A stretch of 64,000 nt of DNA from Magnaporthiopsis rhizophila (Eukaryota; Ascomycota; Sordariomycetes; Magnaporthales; Magnaporthaceae). The position numbers and the translations under genes are program-made. Of the stretch, positions 1 to 11,343 are shown piece after piece. The stretch lies in contig PYSS01000060.1 of assembly GCA_003049465.1 (NCBI GenBank), positions 169,967 through 233,966 of the forward strand, in the 5' to 3' direction. The number at the start of each line of letters is the position of its first letter. Position 1 is the first letter of the stretch. Below the pieces are notes generated by a model, which did not search any database, was not told where the DNA came from, and worked only from the letters and a program-made list of their open reading frames with translations.

Positions 1-3000
1 GACGCAAATACCGGTGAGGGCGTGGCCAATGGGGCGCCGGCCAGATGGTAGGGCAGAGACGGACGGCGGTGTCGATCAGGCCTAGGACGGCGGTTGCACG
101 GTGGGCAGGCAAGTGCAAGGGCCCTGTCGTGCACGGGTGACTGCGAGTTCCCGCTTGATGGGAGCGAGGGTAGAAAATTGAGAGAGTGGTCGGGTCGGGA
201 GGACAGAGGGCGACGGCCACTACAGCGCCGTTTCGATCAAAGACAAACAAAAGAGAAGGTGTCCGTTGGTGAGACAGGAGAAGGCGTCGTGGAAGGAGCG
301 GTGCGATGAGGCAAAGGTGCAAAGGGGCAGAGGGTGAAGAATAAGGAAAGGAAGAGCTTTCGCAAATTTCTTTTCTTCTTTGCTTTTTTTTCTGTCTCTT
401 CCGATTTGGCAGGCGAAAATGAGATGGGGGTTGATTTAGCGGATGAGGGAGCGGGCAGGGAGGAGATATCCAAATGCGAGGGCGCGCGGGTCGGAGACGG
501 CAAATGTGCTGCGGGAGGCACTGGGTGCTGGAGTGGCCTGGCGTGGTGGTGGTGGCCAGAGTAGATTGGATGGGTGCAAGCCAGATCTGGAGCGGCTCAG
601 TCTTTAGGTTCTGGAAGGGCGGGAGAAGTTGAAGGCGCGGACCATTGAGAGGGCGTGCTGACCTGACACCCCCCCCCCCCCCCCCCCCNNNNNNNNNNNN
701 NNNNNNNNNNNNNNNNNNNNNNNNNNNNNNNNCCCCCCCCCTACAGGCTTGGCTTGGACCAGGGCCAAGGACTGTCGATCCCGTGGCATGAAAATCCGCC
801 AGAGGTGGCCTGGAGTTGCCTGGCTGGCGAACCAGCGTGCGACGGTCTGGCACACTGCTCCAACCGGCCGAGACACGAGAAATGAAGACGACCGTAAAAG
901 GAATATTCACTCTGCTCTTTCACCCTCACCGTCGCCCGTCGGCGCTGGCATTCAGGCACGCACGCACGCACAAACGCGCGCACACGCGCGCGCTGGGCAG
1001 CGGACGAGGGGAGCGCCGAACAGGGCGTCTGCTAGCACCACCTACCTCCCAAAGATGCCTGCTGGTGCCGTCGCGGGTGGGCCACGCCTCCACCACCGCA
1101 CATGTGTGCATTCCATTCCATGGTACTACAGTAATCCATTTCCAAGACGCTCTGGGATGGAGCACACCCCGCAGCGGCGTCCTGCGTGGGCTCCACCACT
1201 GACAAGCAGGCAGGACTCACGGCCGAGCCCAAGCGAACGGCGCCTTCCAGGTTCAGTCAGGTTGGGCGCGCAACAGTGTGGACGAGTGGCGTGACTATGG
1301 GCCATGGGCTGGTGAGCACTGGAATTAGAAAGCGGAAGGCAACTTGCAAAGAACCTGATAGTTTAACCGCCTTGCGCAGGCGACACCTCACTTTCCCATC
1401 CGATTCCCGTTTCTGATCAATTGATTTACTTTTTGCCTCTTGCACACCACCCACCTCGCCATCCAAAGGGAAGGCGTGGGTGCAGCCAAGCCTCCGTTGC
1501 TTGTGGTGGGTATGGCGGCCTGCGCGGGTGTGGGGCGGCAAAAAGCCCCATTAGCACTACCACTTCACTAATCCGGCTAGTGGCTCCCAGACTTGCAGAC
1601 GCTGACCTCTATCCGTCCAACAGCACTCAGCCGCCGACTGCTTGAATTCCATGGGTTCCTTTGTGCGCGGGAGTGTGTTGTGTCCCAAGGCCGTGGTCGT
1701 GCGCGTGGTGGCTTGGCCGAGCTCAGCCTTGAAGTTCCATGCATGGATGCCAGTGGTGGTGACTCCTGTGCCTCTCTCATTTCATTCTTCCTTCCCATCA
1801 GCCTTCCTTTGCTTCTTTTTGTTCGCTGACAGCTTTCCTTTCAGGGGAAAGGCACGTTAACCCACACATGACCGGTCTAATTTGGGGTGGCGTCCAGTCC
1901 ATGCCTGCATAACACCTGCAGCCAGGGGCCCGGCTGGCCAGGCTCAGCACGCCATTGGCCCGAGCCCTGCTGGCGCTGAGAGTCACACAGTAATTTCCTG
2001 GCGGCGGACAGGGGAGCCAGGGCCTGTCTTGGCATTTCGGTGCCGGGCTCGCAGACCCAGTCACGCGCAGTTATGTCATGGCAATTGCCCTTTCTGTGCC
2101 GTACCAGCGCAAACACCAAACACGGACAGGCGCATCATCCGTTCAAGTGACATAAACAGCCGACCCAGGAGGCTTTCCCCGCAACAAAAGGTCCAGGGGG
2201 GCGACATTGATCCGAACATACAGTTAACGGTAAATGCGTCAGGGCATACATTTGCGTGCCGGTATACCAACAGGCCGAGGTGCAACGGCGTTTTATTCTG
2301 GATGCCCGAGCGGATGGATGTAAAGTGAGGCCAGAGAGATGGCCAGCGCTGGGCCAGTCAGGAAGGTGCCCGGTCAAATGAGCCACGAAGGAAGGCGCCA
2401 GCCAACAACGCCAGCCAGCTCGGCCCTTGATTCGCCCTGTTTCGTTTGCTGACCGCTCGGCGACGGGTCCGAAAGGCGAACAGGGCATGCATGCGAAAGC
2501 ACAACGGGGAGAACGGCCAGGCGCTAGAAGGGCGCTAGAATTGTTCCAAAAGCCGCACTGCATGTGTCCGACCTGATGGGCCTCGTCATCCTTTGCACAG
2601 GGATGGGCGGGTGACCGAGTCTGAGACAGGAAGCTGGATGGACAAAGAGCGACGCCGAAAAAAAAAAAAAAAAAAAAAAAAAATGGAAGGTTGTCATCAA
2701 CCTGGGCGAGGGAGAAAATGCTGACGATGGATGATAAGGTCCGTGCCCTCTGTGTTCCCGAAGGCAGCAAGTGAGAGTCGCACAGACACACAGACGGCTG
2801 TCGGATCCCAGAGGGAAATGCAACGCCCCAACGTCCAATTACAACATAAAAAAAAATCAGAATTAGAATATCGCCACTCGGCAAGCCCTGGGTGGATAGT
2901 GTTTCTCGTTGAGTTTGCGGTTGCCAAAATAAAAAAAAAAAAAATAAGACCAAAAAAGAGCGGATCCCCAGTTTACCAGGAGACCCCTTGACTCCATCCA

Positions 3001-6000
3001 GGCTGGATGCCTGTCTAGCTGTGAACCCATGGTTTTCCAAGCCTGTTCGTAAAAGAGAAACATGTAACCTCCGATTTTGGCATCGGCAGGCACCAAAAGA
3101 AAAGTCAGGCAATGCCCCTTTGCCGTATCTCCCCGAGTTGCCACTCTGCCTGCCTCAGCTCCGTCCCCGGCGTGCCGGCCCCGCCACTCCTTTCCTTGTG
3201 CTTCGTCCCAGAGCCAATGACGTTTGCGGAATATTCTTTTCCCCTTTCTTTTTTTGTATGGATGCCTCTTTGAAGAATTGGACCTGGGCCGCCCCGCCGT
3301 ACAGGGCAAAGAATCCGCCATCTGCGGGAATAAGGGGGCGAATAGCCGGACAAGCGATTCGGCAGGTAGGATTGCAGGGGGTGAACAGGTGGCCCTTTTC
3401 TTCGCGCCCGGAAAATTCGGCGGCGACGGGCGGCGCGAAGGCAAGCACGGAAGAGGGGGGAGGGTTGTCGAGGTGGTGCCGTCATTTGCGGGCAATATCC
3501 GGACATCTGCAAGCATCGTATGTACGGTACATTCCATGATGAGGAGACTGGTGCCGACATCCCCTCCCGTGGCGCGCCCACTGGTGGAGTTGCGCTTGGT
3601 GATGGGCAAGCGGGCAGCAGCAGAGAAGCGGGACATGTAACCCAAGGCCGCAGGTGGTGTGGTGGCCGGCATGAGTGGCAAATGGGATGCCCATACCAAT
3701 CAACTCAGTGGACGACGCCTGCAGGACAGGACGAGACGGGATTGTCAGCACGCCTTCCCAAAGAGGATATTGGAGAGAACAATTCCGTGCCAGTGTGCCC
3801 CTTGGTTTCGGGAACCAAACGATGCTATTCGACATTCCTTTCTTGTACGAGCCACACACACACACACACACGAACCACCGTCACTCATGCCCGAGAAAGG
3901 AGTCAAATCGAGTGCCGGCAGACACCACCACCATCCAAAGCTGTCTGTGGGAATACGCGTACTGTGTGCTGCACACACCAAGCAAACAACCGAAACATCC
4001 GCAACAGCCGAGCATGGCGTGAGCGCCCAGTTCCTAAGGTGGTGGGTGTTGTGTGTGAACGCCACTGGCATGCAAATTTGCACCGAGGTGACGCGACGTA
4101 CGCACTCTCGTCGTCCAGATGAGACATTTCGCAGGCTGTGCAAAGTGACGACGAACCCCAGCCCAAAAGGAAGATACGACCCATTCAGCCCCGGAGGCCT
4201 GGCCTTACTGTTCTCACACCCACCCCCTCATCTCCCGGTCTCTCCGCCGTTTTGGCCGTGCTGTAGTCATCTTTTTATTTTTTTTATTTTTTTTATCGAT
4301 CGAAAGCGTCGCTAGTCGCTAGTCGCTAGGGGGAAGGCAAGGAAGGAAAGGAATGCATCACACATCACACCGCACAAAAATTTCCCGCTCTCAGCTGCCT
4401 TTTCCATGTTGGGACTACCCTGCCGGACTTTTTTCGGATCGGGCTTCGTTAGGCTTTCATCGTCGTCGGGCTGAGAAAAAAACGCAGGGCCGGGGTGGAA
4501 AATGGCATAAAAATGAGAAAAGCCAAAAATGCTATTTCCCATCCCGTCGCGCAGGGATTCCCCTGCGTAAATACCTCGGTGCCTAGGGGGTTGCTTGTTG
4601 TGCGTCTCGTCTTAGTGGTTGGTTGGTTGGTTGGTAGCCGGGCAAAGACCACAGACCGGCCGACACTACGGACGCACGCGCGTTCCCCTTCTGGCGCCTT
4701 TCGAGAATATTTCCTCGTAGGATCTAGCTTTTTAGCCTGAACCGACCGACCGATAGACCGACCGGCCGATCGATTCCCCCCTGGCCATCGGATCGTTTCC
4801 CAGTGAATCAAAAAGTGGCTTTTACTTTGGACGCATGGAACGCACAGGGCATGCACATACACATATCATACACGTGCCACATCTCAAGTGGGCGTGCGTG
4901 TGAATGCGGGCCCCACAACTCTGGAGTGACGATGAAAACGGGACACGCGCGGGAACGCCGGTGCCCGCCCCTCATACTCTATGTCCGGCCTCATACCCAA
5001 CATCTTGGTACTATCTCCCCTAATGCATTTTTTTCTTCTTCTACTTTTTTTCTTTCTTTTTTTTTTCCTTCCCTTTTCCGCGGTGCCGGTTTCGGGTTGC
5101 TCCCTCGACCGACCGCGTCGTTTGCCACCGTATCGCGTCATCATCGTGTTCGTCCGTCGGACCACCGTCATACATGGGCATGGAGCCTGAGCCATCGCCC
5201 CATGTTTTACGCACGTTGTGAGCAACCGAGCTGGGCGCACGTCCGTTGGTCCAGCTGATCCGACTGCATCAAAGCAATCCATTCAAATTTTGGCTTGACA
5301 TGCCACACCCTGTAGAAAATTTCTAGAACAAGCACTAATGACGCCAATATTCAAGGCGGAGAAAAAAAAAAACAAGGCCAACGCATAAGCACACAAAAAC
5401 AAGCCTTCCTTCGTAGTCAAGTAAAAAGGTCGGGGTCCTCCGGGTTGGCGCGGTCCAACGGAAAATAAAAAAGGCATCCATCCGCCTAACGAGGTACCCT
5501 TTTTGACCTAGTAATCCAACATACATGATTCAAAAGCGCCGATAATTGCTCCTCCCAAAGCAGGGAGTGCGGAGACGCCGAGAACCAATAAACAAGTAGA
5601 GGTGAACCGGCGCTGGAAAAACAAATCCGAGAATGAGAAGGTGAGAAAAAGAAACGTAATCACAACATCCACAACGCCTTCCATGATTCTCCATATGGAG
5701 CTTAATGATGAATAACTGGTCCGACTCAACCGCGTGGCGGTGCAATGAGATTTCGGATAAGGCAACCGCCTTGACCGCTTCTCGTCTTGACCAACATCTT
5801 TAATGTGGAAATTGCAATGCTGCCCTCGGTCCGTCCGAGCGAGAAAAAGAAGAGAAAAATTGAATAAACGGCCAACCTAGGTAATCCCTTTGATGAGCGG
5901 ATCTGTGATCTCTAGCTCGGAAGAGCCGGCTCATACTGGGGTTCGGTTGATATTGCCCAGACGATAACCGACCACATGTCCCCCTTGTCTATGATGCGCT

Positions 6001-6392
6001 CAGCTTGGTCGCATATAGGGCATCGAGAGAGAAAAGACGGGGAAAAAAAAATCTTAACGGAACAGTGCGCGTAAATCAGACAAGGTATTTCAACAAGATA
6101 ATAGGTAGACAGGTCATCAATGTGCGGCATTGAGACGAAGAAAGGTGGAGGCGCTCTTGCCAAACATTTCGACTCACGGTTTAGACCGAACCGTGCGTCG
6201 TGCGTCGTATGTCGTGCTAGAACATGATGGGACATGTTGAGCTAGAATTCCGACCACGGTGGGGTACGGCGAAAAGATCCGGCGTGCGCATGGACGTCGA
6301 GTCGTGAAGGGTGGGAGGGAGAGGAGAAATGAGTGGCTCCATAACCATCGGCGAGGCCGTGGCAGCCGGGCAGCATGTCGGGCATGTCGGCT
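1..6392. other. gene-free left arm, with an assembly gap
   Basis: I see no supportable gene here; the open frames are short, have no recognisable motifs and overlap one another on both strands. The minus strand of roughly 240-520 is rich in C and T, as fungal promoters and 5' leaders often are, so a minus-strand gene may begin just left of the window (inference). Other contents are a poly-C run that brackets an N gap at 689-732, a poly-A run near 2659-2683, a CA microsatellite at 3853-3871, GCTAGTC-type repeats near 4311-4329, TTGG repeats near 4617-4636 and a poly-T/pyrimidine tract near 5030-5070. Confidence 0.6.
689..732. other. assembly gap (44 N) inside a poly-C run
   Basis: Forty-four N bases are flanked on both sides by runs of C. 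The true length of the homopolymer or the missing sequence cannot be known from this window. Confidence 0.98.
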
Positions 6393-9300
6393 TCAGAGAT
6401 CGGATATGTCAAAGTCGCCAGTAAAGCCGCCGTTTAGAAGGACACCTGCAAGCCTCAGGCGCTGCTGTGGCATGTCGCTGGCTTGGTATGTCGAGGGGTC
6501 GATGTCGAGGGCTATGCAGAAGCCGTTGGTAATCGAGTGCACGCCGCAGTCCCATGAGTTGGTCTGACTGGTTGACTCGTAGTCGCGAATTTTCCAGTGG
6601 GTCTCGTCGTAGTGAGGCCCGAGGAACGTCTGAACCCATTTGAGGAGTACGCCTGCGATCCGGGGACTCCCGGCGCCCTGTGGTCCGAGCGAGTCTATGT
6701 GCGCCACGATGCCTTGCTTTGGCCGAACGATGCCCAGCGTCCAGTGCGCGTTGCCTAGGTTGATTGGGATCAGGAACGTCTCGACGCTGAGATAGTTTCC
6801 TTGGTTGACGCCCAGCCGTCGGAGCCATCGCTGCGTGCTTTCGGGTCCACGGTCGGTGAGGTGCTTCCAGAAGTACGAGTTGAGCAGTACACACTTGACC
6901 GCGTTCTTAGTGCCGGTCTTGTCGTTGACGTACTTTGCCACGTACGACAGGCTCGAGTTGATGATTTCGTCGTTCAGCCAGACAGTGGGTGGGACAACCT
7001 GTCTGAAGTCGCGGCCGAGAATCTCGGTTCCCTCAGCCGATCTAGCTAATGCCGTCGTTTCTCTGGCCCGGAGAGTGTCCAGGATCCTGGTGTGCCAGTC
7101 CTCGGATACCTGCTGGACGATGGCTGCGTTGGGGAGTCGCAAGCCCCCGCTTCGCTCGAGGCGTTCTTTCTCCTCTCTCTCGAGTCTCTCGGCCTCTTCC
7201 TTGCGCTTCACCTCCTCGGCACGCCTGGCTCGCTCTCTCTCTTCCTCCTCCTCGGCTTCGATACGGAGCTGGACGGCGCAAGCGAGCTCATCGTCCTTGT
7301 TGGAGCTGATGGTGAGAGCTGGGAAGGACGGGAAATCAAGATCATCTTCAGGCTTCGAGGGTGCGAGTGGTGATGAAGTATGTGACGGTGCCTGTGGCGA
7401 GTTCGGCTGAGACGGAGCGGGAGATGATGAGCTTGATGGTGATGTAGAATGGCGCGGTGAGTTATCCGGCGAATGGGCTGGTGAACCAGTAATAAGTGAC
7501 TGCTGCCCATTATTGGGCGAGCCAGTGATAGGCGGCTGCTGCGGATTGTAGGGCGAGCCAGTGATAGGTGACGGCTGCGCGCTGTTCGGCGAGCCAGCGG
7601 TAGGTGACTGCTGCGAATGGGAGGACGAGCCAGTAATGGGTGAATGCTGAGCACGGTTAGGAGAGCCGGTGATAGGTGAATGCTGCGCACGATTAGGCGA
7701 GCCGGTAATAGGTGACTGCTGCGCACGGTTAGGCGAGCCAGTAGAAGGTGACTGCTGCATCTTGTTGGGCGAGTCCACCTTGTCCTCAGTCTCAATGGCA
7801 GGGACGCGGATGTTGCGGGTATCATCGGCAAAGAAGGCCAGTATCTCCTTGCGGCGGGCTTCTGGCGATGTTGGTTTGGTTTCCGGAGTGGGCGGCGCGG
7901 TAGACTCGGGCGACTCGCCGATAAGTGAAAAGTCATGGACATCGATGCTCTTCTTCCGGGGCGTCACTGTGGCATGTGACGGCGCTCTGAATCTGGACCT
8001 TCGAGTCGACGACTGCAGAGCGGAATAAGGTGTGCGCGCGATGGAGGGGTTGCTAGATATGTCCACGTCCATTCGGTCTGGCGCTGTAGAGGAGAGAGAG
8101 CCGCGCATAGCGGGAGCGGGAGGGTGTGTCGTGCGGTTAGAGGTAGTAGAGGTGCGTACGTCGGTATTCGTAGCAACAGGTCCTTCTGCCTGCGCGTCGA
8201 CACGCTGCGAGGCCATGAGGCCGGGTCGGAATAGCTTGGGAGGAAGTCTCGACGAACTGCCGGAAACCTGCCTGGTCCTGGCGAGTACATCCGCGCGCGA
8301 TGGTTGCGGTGTCTGGAAGCTGCTGTTCCAATTCCTCGCGGGAGCTTGCCGCATCGGCGTCTGGGCGAGACGGGCGGAATCTGACGGTCTCTTGGTGGCA
8401 CTCATGGTGCTGGAGGAATCCATTGCGGACGCAGGACTATATGTCTGCGGCGCGTCCTCTGCCTGGGCCGATGTTGATACGATCGGCTGGCGCGTCTCCA
8501 CGGCTTTCTCGGTGCGCGACGCGATAGGTGTAATGTCCTCAGTGCGAAGATCTGGGACGGCGATAGGCGTAAAGCCGGGAGCGTAAGGTTGGAGAGAAGC
8601 GACGTCCTGGGCGGGATATGAGGTGGGTGTGACGTGCTGAGGAGGGCGTGAGATAGGAGTGAGATCCGGAGCGGGATATGGGCTCGGACTCGGTGAGAGG
8701 GGGGCAATAGGTCCCGCGCGGCTAGGTTCCTCAGTCTCGGAGTCACTGGAGGACGGCGACGGGCTTGGCACTCTGAAATGGCCGCGCCAATTGAAATCGG
8801 CGGGCGGAGCGGGCGAAGGCAGAGGCGTCGTCTTGAAGACGACGCGACGCCTGGCGGTGAGGTCTTGGACCCGCTGTTGGCGGCGCAGCCTCTCCCGCCG
8901 CAGCGTCCCCGAGTGCTTGAGGATGCCCTTTGCAGGGCGCTGCGGGGTCTTGGGCTGGCCCTGCTCCCGCAGGGGCCGGGACGCGACTTCCCGCCGGATG
9001 TGCAGCCGCTTCAGCTGGGCGACTGCCGGCCGCCTCCAAATGGCGGCGGCGGCGGCGGCAGGACGCCCGAGCTGGCCCTCCTCTCTCCGCTCGACAGCCC
9101 GAGCCGCAACTGCCACTGGCAGGCCAACTGGTGGTTGAGACACCGGCGCGAACACCGGCCTGCGCCTGGGAAACTTCCTATTCTTCGGGTCGAACCCGCT
9201 AGGAAATCTCACCGGCGTCTGTTTCAAACAACACAAAATTCTTGATGTTAGCTTGCACGATTCTGTGTCAGGTCTGAGGTGGCAGTGAGCCAGCCGTGAC

Positions 9301-10022
9301 TGGGTGGATTGGAATTGTTCAAAGTGGAGACGCGCCCCGGCTGCTAGGTGGATGGGTGGGGCGGGGGCTGCGAGCTGGTAATGGGGCACGCAGGTCGAGG
9401 CTCTTCTCAGATATCACTCACCTTACGCAGCGCCTCCTCGCCGCGGTTGACATCGCGGGTCGCCTTGCGGCGTTTAACCCACGTGTCTCCCGATGGAGAG
9501 GAGGCACTGGTCTCGACCACCAGTATGGTATGCGCAGCGTCAGCTGCGGCTGCGGGTGCCGAGCCACCGATGGCCGCGCCTGTGAACCCGCCAGTTAGCA
9601 GCCAGAGCAAGATTCGTGCAAGGATGGAGATGGTGTTGCTTGATACATACCGAAGCGCAGCACACCGGCCACGGCGGTGTAGACGGACCGAAGTGCCGTC
9701 TGCGCCCAACCCCAAAGGGTGGGCGCGCCCTGTGTGCAGGAAAGATATCGTTAGTATCAGGCGAAGCCAGTTACCAGACGAAGCCCGCTGGATCGAGTGC
9801 CGCTGCAGCCCTTGCGATGTCGTGACTGGCACGTTCCCGGGCTGCGCGAGCCCGAGGGACAAGGCAGAATGCTGTGCATCGAGCGCGAGAGACCCAAAAC
9901 CCGGAGAACAGAGAGGGAAAAAAGTATCGAAACAAAAGAATCATGATGCATACCTCTTGGAGGGCGGCGCGAAGCTCTGCCTCGGAGCTCGAGGCTGGTC
10001 TCTTTCCCGTTGTGGCGGGCAT
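6393..10022 (-). CDS. Ulp1-type SUMO-specific cysteine protease (C48 family)
   Basis: Exons on the minus strand are 9954-10022, 9651-9729, 9422-9579 and 6393-9218, giving 1043 residues; all junctions have GT/AG ends and keep frame. The C-terminal ~220 residues form a Ulp1 catalytic domain: WLNDEIIN substrate-binding segment, His in NAHWTLG (~927), Asp in HIDSLG (~944), the oxyanion Gln (~987) and Cys in SWDCGVHS (~993). Enzymes of this family mature SUMO precursors or remove SUMO from proteins, mostly in the nucleus or at nuclear pores (family knowledge). The N-terminal ~750 residues are disordered and rich in Pro and Ser, with an 11-residue repeat encoded by a minisatellite. A Glu/Arg-rich helical segment precedes the protease domain. 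Whether this is the Ulp1 or the Ulp2 orthologue cannot be settled here; the catalytic domain at the extreme C terminus favours Ulp1. Confidence 0.9.
7465..7770 (-). repeat. 33-bp coding minisatellite in the Ulp1-like gene
   Basis: About nine tandem units of 33 bp encode variants of an 11-residue motif of the type QxSPITGSPNx. Units differ by a few substitutions but keep frame and length. Such tracts change copy number easily, so length variation between strains is expected (inference). Confidence 0.9.
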
Positions 10023-11343
10023 CTTTGCTTTGTTTGTGGTGTGGAGGAGAGAAAGGTTGTGGTGACGGGATCAAGCGGCGGGAGGATTTACATGGTGGGG
10101 GAAATGTGCGTGGAGGGTAGGCACGTGCTGGATTTTTTTTTTTTTTGGACAGGACCAGTCTTTGATATTGCAATCAGGTTGCCCTCACCTGGCTGTCACC
10201 GGGTTGTCACCGGCGGTGACCTGGACTGTCCGGCTGGCCAAAGTATGGGGGTGGGATGGCAGCACCCAGCCCTGGCCAGGAAAGAGCAGCCGAGACGTCT
10301 ACCACCCGGAAACAAACAGAAAGAAAAAAAAATGAAAAGATAGCAGCAGGCAGGAGGAGCCTTGTTCGAAAAGTCACTTATTGCAATAAGTGCTTATAAC
10401 GTTGTTAGAAAGCAGAATACTTATAAGGCGGCTAGGGCGGTTATATCTGCCAACGGTGGGAGGCGTAGCAAAATGGCATCTTTCTGCCTTTTATCTAAAT
10501 ACAGGCTCGTAGCAGGCAAAAGGAACAAAAGATTGCGATTCACGTTTTAAAACTCACCGTTCTTTTTCTAAATAAAAAGTAATTGCTGATTCCATCTGAT
10601 GCGGAACAAAGGTCCGGTCGGGGGGCGATGCCGTTTCCGGTTGTTCGATATATAAAATCGCCGAGGCGACAAGGCTTGGAGATGGACGGTAGTCCAGTCC
10701 TCTTACACCAAGCAAACCGTTTTGGGACATGCGCTAAGCCCTTTGCGGCAACTGGCTACACACTCCACCGCGACCGACGATGTCATGGATGTTGAGATTG
10801 ACTCTGCACACGAGCTGCGTGGGAATCATCTTCCACTTGACCAAACACGTCAAGCCGCTGATAAGGGAAATATGTTTAACCCAAGCAATCGGTGTTCATA
10901 GTCTGGGTGCGTCCGCTTTTCACTTTTGTGGTTGAATACTGCAAAGGCTTCATGGCACATTATATAAGCGGCACGAAAAGGGAATGCTGGTAAACTCTCA
11001 AGGAGGAACAAAGACGCATGGATGCAGGCGTGGAGGAATAGTTATCGGGTTCCTATGAATACGATTCTGGTAGGAACAGTGGTCATGCTGAAATATATAT
11101 AGTTTTAATACCGCCCCATTATGGAAGTGCACAAAATTGCATGTGCTCGGGAATAGAACAACAAGGAAGCAGAAACAAGACGGAGAAGAGGCATAGATGT
11201 AAAGTTTTAAAAGAAGAACCAAAGCATGGATCATGGTGTAAATCCGCCCAGATGACAGTGCAGTGTAGTGTCTATTGTGAGTCAGACGCGCGAAATCAAG
11301 CCGGGTCGGGTGAAAATGCGTCCTTCTCGCCTTCTGCGGCGCT
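10023..11343. other. intergenic, with an AT-rich patch and a palindrome
   Basis: This stretch lies between the start of the Ulp1-like gene and the end of the phenol hydroxylase gene. The part from about 10355 to 10600 is clearly richer in A and T than its surroundings and holds an 18-nt perfect palindrome at 10375-10392. No coding sequence is supported. The first few hundred bases should contain the Ulp1-like promoter. Confidence 0.55.

Noticed and set aside
2135..3112. 325-residue minus-strand frame
   Set aside because: It passes through poly-A/poly-T runs and shows no motif or family resemblance. Its start is not supported and composition is erratic.
5912..6235. 107-residue minus-strand frame before the Ulp1-like stop codon
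   Set aside because: It has some Cys and His residues but no recognisable spacing, no splice support and no homology I can name.
7465..7770. CRISPR-like array of ~33-bp repeats
   Set aside because: Units are directly adjacent without spacers, stay in frame and encode protein. The host is a eukaryote.
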